Assembly: GCA_021613335.1 (NCBI GenBank) | Contig: JAJTWR010000260.1 | Span: 1,801,501 to 1,865,500, forward strand | Reading direction: 5' to 3' | Length of the DNA stretch: 64,000 nucleotides | From: Whitmania pigra | Lineage: Eukaryota > Annelida > Clitellata > Hirudinida > Haemopidae | In this document: piece by piece, positions 1 through 15,200 of the stretch | Position numbering within the stretch: position 1 is the stretch's first letter | Layout: every line of letters begins with the position of its first letter | Made by a program: the position numbers and the translations under genes | Notes under the pieces: model-generated | What the model saw: only the letters and a program-made list of their open reading frames with translations | What the model was told of the DNA's origin: nothing | Database searches by the model: none

Positions 1-1995
1 ACCACTTTTTATCACCGCAAAAAGAGTCTTTCGCAAATAGTGTGTGACTAAAAAGCCATACGTATTTGATCAGGGACGTCATTTCAGCTTTTTCCCAGGA
101 GTGGTGCAAAGCAGGACGAAGGGCTGAGCGGAAAAAATGCAAAAATTCTGAAAAGACGTCCACTGAATTTAAGTGTTTTTAAATAGCATAATTTGCATGA
201 TGCAAGTTCATTAGGAACTATTATAAATAAATGACTTTTATCCGAAATTCTCTAAAAACCAAAAAATATCCGAATTATTCGCCCATTTTCCATGCTCGCT
301 TCAATTTGCTTTTTGAAATTATTTTGTAGACAAATTATATTTATTGGTCAACGTTTGGTGATTTTTAATCACGCAGCAAAATAAGTCTTCCAAAACAAAT
401 AAATAAACAAATATTATGTGAGAGAGATGAATGAGAAATATATATTCAAGTTTCTAATTTTCGTTTCTAAGGTCAACTTGGATAACTTCACGCGTGTCAC
501 TTTAACCAATAATAAATGGAAATAGTAGTAATAGCTATTTCATATGACACCCAAAAGGCAGCATCAGAGGGTATAACAATCACTGACTGTTTTAAAGCTT
601 TAATCAATTCACGCAATTATGAATTTAAAAGATACAAGACGAGGTTGTAAATGTCGATGATGCTAATGAGATCAAATCAGTCATTTTTCCTTAATGGAAG
701 ATTTGTTTTGATGTCACCTGTTACAACAAATATATTTAATCCACCCTATCCTGCTATTTTCGTTTGTGGCCGCTTTACGTTGTTTTTGCCGGATGGGTTA
801 AAAGACATTTCATTCGAGTTTTTGTAAATAGATTAACATAAATAAAGAAGTCATGTTTTACTTCTTGTATATCTTGTATTATTTCTGCACATTAAAAGAA
901 CATAATATAACTGTGTCAGCCCAATATTAATACGAATCAATATATATTAGATTAGTCACATTTTAACTAAATAAATTCATTTCCAGCTCTATTTCTACAT
1001 TTGCTTTGGCATTCCTACATTTTGAAGCCAACAACAATTTTCTCATTCTTTCTCGAAATCTTATTTTATATTTAAAAGCCGCTCTTGGGTTAAAAGTGTA
1101 TTTATTTAGATTTATAATAAATATATTACACTAAGATAATTTTTATTTCAGAACTCAACATGTAATTTTATTATTATTATTATTATTATTATTATCAACA
1201 TTTTTATTGTTAGTGTCAAAATTAACTAATTCTATTAAAAAATATTTCGCTAATTAAAATAAAATCATTGATAATTATTCCTTATTGTTCCATGTTTTCC
1301 GAAGCAATGGATGTTAGCACTAGTAAGTGCTGGTCAAAATGTGATCGTTTATCTGATCTATATCTCCTTTGGTTTATTTGGTTTATATCGATGGATTAAA
1401 TTCAAATTATTGTTAAGTACCATGATTATTTTCTGAATTGTCTAAATTAATGGCAAATTGTTGCAAATTGCTTAATGATGGCATTTATTAGGTTCCTGGG
1501 ATCCTCTGATCCACGATTTTATGATCCTTGAAATAAAATGTGAATAATAAAATTATGAGAAAGGCTTTGTGAAATTGTCTGGTAAATCGTAATTCTTGAA
1601 ATAATTTGAGAATAAGAATTTAAAATCCAAATCGATAGCCGCTTGAGCTTTTAAGAATTTTGTGGCATTAGAGTAACAATGAGAGTAACGATCGGCAAGC
1701 AAGTGAATTGTGCTGCTTTGCAAATAATCATCAAAACCTTCAAGTTTGAGATAGCACTGTGAGATACTTTTTATTAAAAGCAGTTGGATGAAGAAGAAAT
1801 AGTAGTGCTTAGGTGGGAAAGACTTTTATTGAGTTACGACCTGCACTTAAAGACTAGTCCAACCTATTTACTGGAAATGCAATTAAATTTTATTTGAATA
1901 AAATTCGTTTAAGTTTATGCTGTTACTTTGCTAAGCAGTAAAGCAAGTACCCAGAGAAAGAGGCATGACATTCAAAGTTGTAATTTATATCATAG
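1..1995. other. AT-rich non-coding DNA, probably intron of the synaptotagmin gene
   Basis: No convincing exon was found on either strand. The first coding exon downstream starts inside a C2A domain and needs one base from an earlier exon, so this stretch is most likely intron. It holds a short (ATT)n run near 1167-1195. A segment near 75-105 recurs near 53348-53375, which suggests a dispersed repeat end. Confidence 0.5.
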
Positions 1996-3102
1996 GTTTC
2001 CCTTACACAAAGCTGATGAACAAAACGCTTTACCTTCAAGTTCTCGACTACGACAGATTTAGCAGAGACGACCCGATCGGAGAGGTCTGTATCCCCCTTA
2101 CCGAATTTAACTTATCCTCTGGGCAAACTATTTGGAAGAACCTCCAACCCTGCAAAAGTCATACGGTTGGACATAATTTTATCAATTGTCGGTAAATTTC
2201 CTAAGCTGTAATGAGAGACCATTTTGCATTCTATTTTAAAGATCTATAACAACTCAAAAACTCGAATTTCATTAAAATTTACTCAAGAGATAAGGACAAT
2301 ATTTTAGGGAAAGCTTGGAGAACTCCAGGTGGGTTTGTGCTACCATCCATCAAACGGCCTTTTGACTGTGAACATTCAAAGGGCCAGGGATTTGAAGGCA
2401 AAAGACATTAACGGCCTATCAGGTTTTTGAGGCTTCGCTGATGAACAATAATTGCGCTTTGCGAGACTTTAAAGGCGGTATCGCAGCTAGGGTCGCCGAC
2501 AGAAGTTTTAGTCCCTTATGTTTAACATAATATAGCATAATGTTTAACATAATATAACATAATGTTTATCATAATATAACATAATGTTTAACATAATATA
2601 CCAATTTGGTAATGGGAAAGCAAAAAAGTTTCAGAATCCAGGCATGTTTAAAAAAAAAAATAACTGGACCCGGCGCATTTCTAGCAGCATCCCCATTTGG
2701 CAGCCCTGATTGCAGCTACCATAATAAAGAATACTAATACCAATACTAATGCTAACTCAATTTCAACCGAGGAAGAATTATCGTTACGCAGATCCTTACG
2801 TCAAGATTTGGATCTTGCTTGATGGAAGAAAGCATGAGAAGAAAAAAACGAAAATCATTGAGAAATCACTGAATCCTCAGTTTGGAGAAACGTTTACATT
2901 CAACGTCCCATACGACAAAATAAGGCAGACGTCACTCATGATCAGCGTTATGGACTACGACAGGATGGGCCGCAATGAACAAATTGGTCAGATTCATCTT
3001 GGTAGTAAAAGTGGCCCCATGGAGGTCAAACACTGGAATTTGATGTTCTCAAAAGCCAGACAAGAAGTTATCCAATGGCATGTGCTCAAGGACTTTGGAT
3101 AA
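1996..3102 (+). CDS. Synaptotagmin-7-like tandem C2 protein, 3' part
   Basis: Calcium- and phospholipid-binding vesicle protein of the synaptotagmin family, known to act in exocytosis and membrane fusion. Three exons join in frame: 1996-2165, 2308-2422 and 2792-3102, ending TAA. Exon 1 carries the end of C2A, with [22 protein letters not shown] and the WKNLQPC linker. Exon 2 begins C2B ([15 protein letters not shown], then [17 protein letters not shown] across the junction). Exon 3 completes C2B with the lysine-rich strand EKKKTK, the loop [15 protein letters not shown] and the C-terminal motif VKHWN...QWHVLK. The spacing and the motifs [10 protein letters not shown] and VKHW fit synaptotagmin 7 best. 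The transmembrane segment, linker and start of C2A lie before the window or were not found. The last acidic calcium ligand of C2B loop 3 is Glu rather than Asp. The gene is convergent with UTP20. Confidence 0.88.
2519..2600. repeat. 22-bp tandem repeat, about 3.7 copies
   Basis: The unit TGTTTAACATAATATAACATAA is repeated with single-base differences inside the second visible intron of the synaptotagmin gene. It has no coding capacity. Confidence 0.8.
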
Positions 3103-3217
3103 ATGTACTCTCACCACATTACACGATCACGCTTCTAACGTAACAATTCGTATGATATGCATCAACAATACATTCGTTTGAAAGTTTATTTACACGTTTT
3201 TATAAAGTTTTTTGCTA

Positions 3218-6200
3218 TTAACTGGGAATAGCATCATTCAGTTTTCGTTTCTTTGAGAAAGGTTTCATCCCTTCCATTTTCCTTTTCTTAGATTCCCTTT
3301 TTGCCAAATTCTTCCTAATTTTTCTCTTGGCAAAAGCTTCAGGATTTGTTGATACCTGGATATTAAATATTGCATGAAATAAAGCTGTTTAAATTTTAAT
3401 CAAAGTTAAAAATCGAAACCTGAGCTGATTTGGCAGCCTTAGCAGTGCATTTTTTGGAAGATATTGTTTTGTTCACTAAAGCATAGAGTCTGGTGAATTC
3501 CTCAACTCCAGCAACGCATTTCATGTGATCCAAGACCTCCTGGGCCAAAGTTTTCAGCATTGCATCTGCGATTGGAAATTTAATTAGCCTCCAAGATTAT
3601 ACTGTACAACAATATCAACATCAAATGAACTATAATGACAAGACCTAAGAACCAAACACCATACCTGCATGTGGATTGTTGTCTAGCATTTCCCTGATAA
3701 GAGGAGTCATCATTACTTTAAGATGCCTGATTATCCTTGTTGGCCCCATCTTTTCTGCTGCTGCTCCCATCCATACAAAGATGCTGTTTCTCTGATTGTT
3801 ATTTTGATAATTTTGGTTAACACTTTGCAAAAATAAAAAACCAACAAGAGTGCCAAACAACCTTTAGTGTGCATTGGTGATTGTTGATGACCTCAACATT
3901 CACTTCTTTGCACATCCTCTTAACGAGCCAATGAACTGACACTTTTGAATTCTCAGAACTTTCCAATTCTTCTGGTAGCTCAAGCAGAATTTCGAGCAAG
4001 CACAAGAGGTTTCCACACACCTTCAAGATGGTTATAGTTATTTAAAAATTAAAATTGCATGTGAAAATGCATCATCCAGTTACCTCATTTGCAACCTCTA
4101 AGCTCAAATCAGCTGTAAGTTGATAGCTAAATGTACCCAACAAGGCATGCAGCTGTTGTTAAAAATAAATTTTCAAAATATAGTATAAGAAAATGATGTT
4201 TTAAAAAAAGCTTTAACAAACCTTGTCGACAAAATCAATCTGAAGATATTCTCGTTTCATGTTGTCTGCTTTACACAGAGAAGTTGTAACGAGTTCTTTA
4301 AAATCCCATGAATTAAAAAGTAGCTTGAAGAGTTGAGCTGCTTTTAATCTCACTGGTTCATAATCATATTTACAATGGTGCAATATGTGGCCTGAAAAAT
4401 CATGAACATTTTTAATTTTCACTTAGTTGCAGTCTCATACATGATAAACTTACCCCAAATGACACTAAGTATCTCTGTATGTTGTGGGTCTCTGATTACA
4501 TTACAATGTGACAATATAACATGCAATAAGTCTAGCAGGCAGAATAGAAGCCTGTCTCTTTCTAACTGTTCATTGTCATTAGTAATTGGCTACAAACATT
4601 TAAGAATAAAAGTGAGAAAAGTAATATTACTGAATAAAACAAAGAAAAAAATAACCTTTTTGAATGAATCAGCTTGTATAAGACCACACAAAACTGGAAA
4701 AACAGATTTTAGATGCCTGTTAAAACCTGATGCCTCAACTTGTATAAAAATGCTCAGAATCATTGTCATTAACATCAAGACATTTGACTGAAAGTAAAAT
4801 TCGAAAATGTTATCAAAACAATTCAAGGCATTGCTAAAAATCTAAAACTATACTTTAGAACTGCCCATCCATTCAAACACAATAGACCTCAATTTTTCAC
4901 ATTCATGTGGTGAGATCTGAAATGATTTCAAGTTGGATTAAACTAATTAATTGAGAATGGAATTAATTAATTAATCCCAAACCTTTTGGAGAAGAAATTT
5001 GATATTCTCTGAAGCCATATTGACACATTTTACAGAATCATCATTTAATCTGCTTTGGGCCAATTGCAAGAAGAACATGGTGCCGTGAGTGTCGAGAATG
5101 TTCTGCCAAAAAAGCCCTGATTAATGGTGAACTACATCTTAAGTCAGTTCCTCAACGTTGACAAACCTTTGGAAAAAGTTTGAAGATGTTGTTCATGGTT
5201 TCCATGGCGGACATTCGACCCGCTTCATACTCGTATTCGAGCTGTCGGGCAAGGAACTTCATGTGTCCCTCCATGGTCCTGCCATCGAGAGGGTAGTCCA
5301 GCAGATAAGTCATTAAGGCCTGGAAATAATAATGTACTTGTATTCTTAAGCTGGTATACAATGAGGAAATGTGCAATCTTCAAACCTTCCTGCATTTGCT
5401 CTGAACATCCGATTGTTCACTTTTAACCGACATTTCTTGTACTGTTGCCATGATTTGAGTCAACTCAGGAGCATTCAACTTCCTGCACAGAATTGCCTGC
5501 AAGAAAATGAACTTTAATGAAGGAACCGTGAATAACATAAAATTATGTAAAAACATCGAACGTGTAACAGAGGAAAGGCTGTGGCGTGTTTTGAATAGTC
5601 GTGGAGGTCTCTGTCGGCATACGTAAGCAGAATGTGGAGCTGGTTCTCCGTTATGTTGTGGCACGATACAAATTGCACAAGCACTTGAACTGCCTGTTGA
5701 GTAACAATTTTCGATTTTTGTTAATAAACAATCAGCACGAAAGCTTAAATGGGAAGTACCTTGAAACACCAGTCGATCATATCGGAATGTTCGTTTTTCC
5801 CAGCACCAATGGTAGAATAAGTCTTGATAAGATGAAACATTTTGGAGGAAATTTTCTTGATGTGTCTTGGAATTGAAGGCAACGGAAACCTCAGAAGTCT
5901 CATGAGACATTTCAGAGCAGCAGTGCACACCTGTCACGATTAAAATGTTTCAATGAAGTATAAAAGTTGGTCAACCATCAGTTAATAATCATCATCATCA
6001 TCGTCGTCACTACTCACCACTGTGTGCTTGCTATCCAACGATTTTGAAAGAACAGAAACGAACGGATCCAGCATCTCGAGATGATGACTAGTTTTCATAT
6101 CAACAAAAGAATGCTTGAACATCAGATGGAGGACCTGGAATACACAGAAAACTTATTAGACATTTAGTAAAACTTATTTGGTACTATTATTATAGTAATA

Positions 6201-9200
6201 TTAGTAATCAATTTACACATTCAAAACTTATGTATATTCAATTTTTTAGATATATTAGACTTGTCAATATTTAAAAATCAATCCTTACATTTAGACCGAA
6301 CTCAATGAGAACATATATATTGGCTTTTGAATCATTTTTTGCTTTAATTCCAACTCGAGGAGGAGCTGCTTCTAAAATGAGGCAACTTCCCTGCCTTTGA
6401 TGTCCATCTTGTTTCAATGCAGGATCCGATCCATGACTGAATGTTGAAATGGACAGGTTCGATTATCACGGTAAATAAAGAAAAGCAACCCTTTCACGAA
6501 CCTTAGGCCGGCGAAGTTTATCAAAGCCTCAGAAGTGAGGCCATGTACGAATTTGAGGATGAACTCAACTGAAAGCGATTTATTCTCAACAAGGCCCGAA
6601 GATATTTTGTTCAAACAAGTAGAAACTTTTTTGATTACTTTGTGGCTATTTGTCTCATCCAAAATCTGAACAGAATGCAATTTTTTTGATTTGAGGGTAA
6701 ATGTATAACAACATAAATAAAGCTAATTGTTATTCGGCGTTGTACGTGAATGTTAAATAAATATTATTTTAATATATTACTGAAAACCTATTCAGTTTGT
6801 TTTACCTCCTTCAAAGGCATAACGAGTTTAGGTAGTTGTTCGACGCTTATCCATGTGGCTAACAACTTGTACGAGTCGTAACTTTTAGTTGTGGATGCTT
6901 CAAAAATTTTCCTTGAAATTGCATCAACTTCTTTTTCTTCTGCTACATCGGTGAATAATTCTTTATGGAAAATCTAACAGAAAATAGAAATTCTCAACGT
7001 CAATTCAAGTTGCATAGAAAGGACTAAATTCAAAATCTTGCCTCGTTCAGTGAAGGTATGCATGCATCCAAATCACCAGCCTTCAGAACAAATTTGCTTT
7101 CCTCTTTAGCAGCTTCTAAGTTCATCTCTTCCAGGATAGACCATATTGTGTAGCACAGGACGTGCACCTAACAAGTGATGCAATGTTGGATGTTAGCTTA
7201 AGTTCCACAAAATCCATTAAAATAATTTATTCTTAAACCTGATAACCCCTGCAAAGATGTGATTTCATTGCTGTAATGAAATTGTTAAGGTATGGTGCTC
7301 CTAATGATACAACAGCCTTCTTGATTGTATCCCTTGCAACATTTCTGATGTCTTTGGCTCGTGAACCCAAGAAGTAGCACAACTTCAGAGCAATTCTATT
7401 TGATGATGTTGATATACGATTAGCATGTTAATGTCAATATTATTATTATTATTATTATTATTATATTATTATTATTATCATTATTATTATTATATTATCT
7501 TAACTATGCTATTGATATTACTGTTATAAATATCTCTAATAATAGTTTTCTTACCCATTTAAGTTTTTCTCAAGTGATCCCGGTGGAAGTTTCTGCAGAA
7601 GTTTGATCATCGCCAAAGCAATTGGCACTCGAAGTATTTCTTCATCCTCTGCATACTTTTCACGAACTAGTTTGTGCTGGTCATCGCCTTTAGCCTTATT
7701 GGATTTAAATATACAACTAAGTACTAAGTAACTGAAATGTAATTATTACTCGTTTATAATAATTACTTTGTGCGTGAGACATTGGTTAAGAGAGGGTATG
7801 ATGTGCTTCAGCAACATCGCATGGATTTTAGTTGCACGACCGACGTCGAGTTCCGTCATCTTATTTCCATTTTCGTCTGCATTTTCAACATCTCCTTCAT
7901 TGTCCTGCCAGTCCATCCCTTCCTCATCTGCTGAGATTTTGTTTGTCAATTTTGTTCTGATTGTCTAGTAATGCACTGGTACAATATGAAACTCAATATG
8001 CTCATCAAACCTGCATGATGACATGTAGTGGCAAATGATGATTTTTTGAGATCAAAATGAAAGCTGTCTATCAGAGCAACAACAATCCTGTAATTTAATT
8101 TAAAAAATGTTAATAAACAATCTTTTACAAGCATCCCTGCCATTCACAGGTTACAATGAAAGTTGCTTGCACACTGACCGAACTATGAGCTTCTGGTTGG
8201 CGGGTGTTTTAGCGAGGACATGAAGGTAATCCTTCAACAGGTGAATGTAAGCATTCCAGGGAAGGAGGAGAGAAACAGATGAAAGTGCTTCGACTGCAGC
8301 AGTGTAAAGATCGAGTTCATCTGTGCTTGCCTTGAGGAAGCTCAGTACAAGAGGCAGAATGTACGATGTCAGGACTTTGGATGGCATGGTTCTAACAAAA
8401 ATGTACATGCATACCATGAACAATGTTAAAGACTAGTTTCACCATTTCATTGTAAAATATTTATTAATTTATCTTGCGTTCACAAATTCTAACCTCACAC
8501 TCGGATCACCTATAAAAAGCTGTGCCAACTTTCTCAATGCTCTTGCTCTTCTGTGCAACTAAAATTTCAGGAAATATGAATTGTAAGTATCGATAAATAA
8601 GCATGCTTCCATGCTTAGAAATGATTTAAAAATCTCAATGAACAACCTGAATGTGGACAATATTCAGAAAGAAATCCTTTTCCTCATCCTCAAAATCACA
8701 AAGAATTCTCAAGCTTTGAAAATGTACGTTGTTCTCAAAGTTCACCACCAAGATTTGCAGAAGTTTGATCATGCAGTGTCGATGTTCCTGAAGCAGCGGA
8801 TGACTTAATACTTTGTCGTTCCAATAAAACTGAATATTTATAACACTTTAAACTACCTCAACACCAATTTGCATGTGCTTTTTCAGTAATGGAACAATGT
8901 TTTGATTAATAAATGACTCCCCAGAGCTTGTGAGTAGAAAATATTTTATAATTTCTTCCAAACAAGCAAGTGACCTCTCACGGAAAGTGCGGTCAGGAGA
9001 CTGCAAACACATCACAATAAATAAATGACCGTATCTTAAATACATTTACTAACTGATTTAATATTGGACAACTACATTTTATAAAAAAATTATTAGAACA
9101 ATGGACTCACAGTGATGAGGATGAAAATGCAACTCTGAATCAGCAACGTAATGTCACCATCACCTCTTCTTGGAGTTCTTCCTTTCAAATATTCAGATGC

Positions 9201-12200
9201 CTTCGAAAACGCCTCCATCCTTGCGACATAATCTGGCTCATCAAGCCTTGATCGATCAATTGCATTAAGCTGAAATAATATCATCATACAATATGCTAGT
9301 CATTTTAAAATTCACTTATATTGAGTTCCATGCCAAGAAAAAATATTTACCCCAACAATAATCTCTGAGACAATATGATATGATTCATCCTTGCTACCAA
9401 TTTCCTACAAACAAACCTCTGTACAAATTCTAGTTCATGGGAAAATTTAAAAATCATATGTGTACCTGAAGGATTAGTGACAATTCAGTTCTTGAAACAG
9501 GATTTGATATCCTCTCAAACAGTGGTGTCAAGGGACTGAAATTATATTATAGGGTTAAACTCTAGTCATCAGCACACCAATCAGAATTTTTTAAAGCATG
9601 ATTGCTAACCCAATAAACTTTGACACGTTATCAACTCGAGACACCAAATGTTTTACAGATTTGAGCATTTTGAGTTCATTTTCTGTTGAGACCTTGCAGC
9701 CCAAGGACATCAATAAAATCAATTGTTCACACAATTTTTCACTCAAGGATCCATCTGTGACATACTGACTTAACCTAAAACATTATGACATTATGTAAAC
9801 CTTTGCTGAAGAAACTAGATTTTGCACAACAAGCATCACTTACTTTGATAGAATAGAAAATTGTTGAGAAAGACTAAATATTTTCTTTTTTCCACTTTGG
9901 CTATCATTTGTCAAAGTTCTTTCAATACTTTCAAGCACTTCCTTCAAAAATCTAACCACAAGACTAGTTCCAAAAGTGATGTCTGCAGTAATTTTTATGA
10001 AGAAATATATTGCTTATATACACCCAATACAAAAAGTTATAAAAATGTTTGTAAACCTGAATCCTGATATCCTCCTGTCAAATCTAAGGTTGCTCCTGGC
10101 ATTAATGGTGACTGGTCAACCTCCATTGCTTCATCGTCATCAAGCAAATTCTCAATAATCTCAAAGACCATTGTAACAACACTTGCATCTATTTTTGCAG
10201 CCTTGATGATTTCAAGGATGACGGGAAATGGAGCTAAATTGTAATCATCGGGAGAGGTTTTTGCAAGAAGAACTTGTAATCTGTAACATCACATCATAAC
10301 ATCGTCATAAACATTGCAAGACAAATTTTCCTACATGTTACTGAAATCATCACACCGATATTACCTCGGATATTTGCTCCAACAGTGGAGCAGCTTCAAC
10401 AACGTTGTGGGGTTGCTTATTGCATCCATCGGCAATTTTTTCAGCTATAAGACAAGCGTTTTATGAATTTGAAAAGTTAAAGCATATATGCATTAAAGTT
10501 GCAAAAATACCTGAGGCCAAACAATAGCATGGAAAATGGCTTCGATGTGGCTCGTCTCAAATGGAAATGTGTGAAACAACTCAAAAAACTAAAGAAAAAA
10601 TAATTATTTCAGTTTAATATTTCCATTAACCATTCTTGCTATTGCAAATAAAAAGTTCAAGAACATATTTGAAATGTCACTCACATCCACTGTGTGTCCA
10701 TAAACAGAGGATCTAATGTTCTTCAAGAGGTTGATGACAGGACCAACCAATGAATCTCTCTTTTGTATGAGGAGACAGTTGCAAGATGACCCAAGACAAA
10801 GAAGGATGTTGAGGATCTTATCCAAGTACCCATCCATTTTATGACCCAATTTCTTGATTATTAATTCAACGTTGGATAACAAGCTGAAAAAAATATGCAT
10901 TTAGTTTTGGCCTGAATTCAAAACAAAAACTATTCACCTTTGTTGCTTCTTTAATGGGAGATCAATGGTCAATTCTCCTGAGATTATGGACATCACATTT
11001 CTTTGAATGTCATCTAAAATACCATCTCATTTTCAATCACCTCTTACAAACTTAATAAAAAAAACAAAAATACTGGTGGTTAAGTGAAGAATTGGCTCAA
11101 ACAATAAGTCCAGAGACATTATAATTTCAGTTCCGTTAAAACTAGCAAGGTATGTGAGGATTGTGTTTGTTCGGGCATGTCCTACAGATCTTCCGTTGGC
11201 ATCCCTTCCTATCTTCATTCTCATTTTACCCAGCAATATCCTACAACAATCATTCATTGTTTATGTAAAGCAATCAGTTAGAGATTTTGATAAAAATGCG
11301 ACTAGTCACCTTAGAATAACTGGCACAGTTTTCTGTCTATGAACTGGGTTAACAATGCATTTTTCTTCTTCAAATGTAAACACCACCAACTCGTCTTTGA
11401 ATGACTTCTCATCGAGAAGTCTTTCAAAATTCTCCCTTGAAAATAAAGCAATGAATGAATAAATTTTGTGACATAAAATGTGTCCACACATTCAACAAAC
11501 TTATAGGCTGTCAAATATGGACGTTTGTATGTCAGCAAGCAGGCAAAGGCTGCTTTTTGGATCTCGACCGAATTCATCTTCAGAAGCTATGGAACAAAGA
11601 AGGAGTGTTATTAAAGTTATAGTAATGGAGAATAATTAATTAATTCAAATATATCATACCTCCATATAAAGATCAAACAGTTTCTGTTCCATGTGAAGCT
11701 TATGTGGTTCACCAAATTTGGCAAACAGTTTCAAATGTAAAACAAGGTACCTGAAAATTGTATCAACAGAAAATACATACCTGTAAATGACACAATGAAG
11801 GCCAAAACTTACTTATCAGGAACTCTTGCACAACTTTCTTCTTGGAGATGATTTTCTTTCTTTCTGTACATCATTTTGTCCCACTTGTACCTGTATTCCT
11901 CCCTTTTAAAAAAATAATTTTTAAACATTTCCACACATACATGCATAAGTAAATAAAAAATAAATAAAAGCAAATACAAGCAACATCTTACTCGAGGAAA
12001 CGGAAGAATATCGGAACAATGACATCGGACACCACTTCGCATCTTCCAGGAAACTTTGCCATGCAAGTCCAGATATTTTCTCGGTAGCTCAAATTGTTTG
12101 GTCGATCAAGTTTTTTTGCCTCCTGAATGGAAAAGCAATCTCGAAGGAACATGTGTTCCAAGGAAATTGAAGAAGTACTTTCAAAATCTGTTTCATCCAT

Positions 12201-15200
12201 CACGTCTTCCTCTTTCATCCCAAGTACTAGTAAAATAAATATAATTAATAAAACAATTAAATCAATAAACCGAATGATAATAACTTTTGACAAACTAACA
12301 TGTTTTTCTCCCAGCTAGATCGACCTGCTTGCCATAAACTCCCCAAAAAACTTTGCTATCAAGACCTTCTGCATAAGTTGCTATCAAATCCTTGACATGG
12401 TCCCATAAAAGTTGGAAGTTCACATAGAGTTGGCTGATGAGGTACTTCAGTGGAATCTAGACAGGGCAGCATTTTAATAAATATTTTTTGTTAAATAATC
12501 ATTATTAATTTGTGCCAATTATTTCAAAAGTAAAGTAATTCAACAAAAAACTCATTTTTATAAATGTATTTGCAAATATGTATAATCATATTTCAAAGTC
12601 ATGTTATTCCACTCACAGTTTTCGAACACCCAACTGGAAGACGATATTCAACGACGTCGAGGCTCAATTTCTGAAGCCAATTTAACTTGTCTCTGTATGT
12701 CGGGAGACTTGTCAAAATATTCTCTGCTTCCAAGCAAACTTGGAAAACATTCTCCGATGCTTCGTGTTCAGAATCCTGCAAGCATTAAGAACCTATGTAA
12801 TATAATTTAAAGTACCATTGTAATAACAAAAGTAATAATTAACAGTCACACTAGATGATGTTTTCATTACCTTAGAAAGAGGGACCTTGAACCAACTCAG
12901 AATTTTGAGACTAAGTCTTCGTAGCTATAAAGATATGTTTATTAGTCAAAATATTTTATCACACAAACATTTCAATTCAACCTCTGAATGTGGTGCCAAT
13001 AAATTCTCTTCTAGGTGAGGGAGCCATCTTTCAAACAACATGTGATCAGTTTTTCTGAGGTGTGGTACTTCTTCAAGACACATAAGAACCACACTCAAAG
13101 CCTCTTCATCATCAGTAAAATCACTGAAAACACATAGTCATACATCAGAAGTTAACTTCATATTTTTAAATATTCATAATTTATTTCTGAACTATAATTT
13201 GTACAAAATATGAATAGGAGATGATAGAAAACAGAGTTTGATTGTTTCATCATCAACAGCACTTTCATTGTCGCTATTCACCACCATCATCAACACCCAA
13301 AATATCATCATCAAATTAACCTTGGTTGAATCATAACTCTACCATGGATAAGAACATTTCAAACAAATTTCAACAACATACACAAAGAGAAAACAAGAGC
13401 ACAGCTATAAATCCCATACAGCATGGGATATATGCAAAACATTTGAGGATGTATTAATTACAATACAATAAAAGTTATAAGCATCATAAAGTACTTAGTT
13501 ACTTTCTCATCAGTCTGAAAGATGAAACGATTGGTTGTGCATAAACATGAAATCATGGCTAGAACCTGCTCACCTGATCAGCATTGTCAGAAAGGCACTG
13601 TTGAGACTTCCAGGATCATCCTCAAAGGCACAAATGCAGGCCTTCACTGCCTGCTTCAGCAAACAAAGAAGTCTCTCTAAGAAAGAAAAAGTAATTATTC
13701 AATTTTGCTTAAGAAGAAGCTTCACAAGCTGACATACTTCTGCAACTGCAGGAAGTGGATGCTTTTGCAGACTTTGCAATCTCTAATATGAGTTTATCCA
13801 GATGCTCCCTCAATTCATTATCACAAGAGATCCTAAATGAATTAATGCATAATTTTAATGTTATGAGTTTGGAACTATGCAAAGATCAAAAATTAAAAGT
13901 TGTATAATCCATTTATAATAGCTGATCATAAACACCTACTTAGTGAATGGAAGACATAGCAATGCAGCCCAAAGATTGTGCATGTCAGGAAGTGACAAGC
14001 CTTCGACATTTTGAGATGACCTCACAATTGAAGAAATATATTCTCCCAACTTTGGAACATACCTACATTTAAAATATAACAAATTAGACATGCAGATTCT
14101 TGTTGCCCACAGATAAGCAAAATAAATAGTTACTTGGAATGTAATAAATAAATGGTTGCATGGAATATAATAAATAAATGGCTACTTGGAATATAAGAAA
14201 TAAATGGTTACTTGGAATATAATTCTCTGTTGCAAACTGTACTATCATATTTCTTGACCACAAACAAAGTTAATGCTTGGAGGACATTTCCTGGTTGCAG
14301 TTGAAAGATTTTCTGACAATGTTTCATCAAGTGAACAAGAGCATCCTGAGGAAAAGAATTATTTTGGATTAACAACTTGGTCAAGTTCCCTCATATATCA
14401 TGAATCCTACCTTTTCAAATAAACTAATCTTTATAATGGAGTTAGTGAAATTCATCACCGCCTCAAATGTGAACTGGCTGTCGTAGGCGAGAGTCAACAG
14501 ATTCGGTCGGTGGTGAGTAGGAAGATTGGACGTCAGAACAGAGGATATGATTTCCAAAAACAATGGTTCGATATCTTTTGTTGCATTAAACAATTCCTCA
14601 ATAACCTGGTTGTTGGGCAAATGTTAGATTGGTTCTCACTAAAATTAATGATGAAAGATTCAATTACCTCTACAAGATTCGAATCATTTTTTATCAAGAC
14701 ACCCTTCTTGTATTTGATGATAACCAAGATAAGTTTCATAATGGCTTGTAAGGACCAGTTGCTTGATAAGCCGTTCTTCACAGATTTATGAACTGCTGAC
14801 AACTTTTCCTACAAAATTATAAATTTAAGTTTAATAAATAAATGTGGATTCATTACTTCATCCAATTGTCACTGTAAATACTCACCAATGTGCAGGTGAC
14901 TATAACTGAAGAATGTTCAACATTTGTATGGAGACACATAAGTTTCCACAACTCTTGCAATAATTCCTCCACAACTTCCAGATGGAACTCATTTTCTCCA
15001 ATTATGTCCATCAGTGTAGACAGTATCTAAGCATGAATAACGTCAACAAATAAAATAATTCTGAACTATTTATAACAAAGAAATGCACAACTTACCACGG
15101 GTGTTTGACTATAAAACTGATGTCTTAATCCTTTTACCATTTCCAAAAGCAATTTACTGATCCCAAGTTTCAGCTATTGATAAGTTAATAGATATATATT

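Noticed and set aside
11809..12293. Long minus-strand ORFs inside UTP20 treated as separate genes
   Set aside because: They are UTP20 exons running into introns; splice signals bound them and the sequence continues in UTP20.
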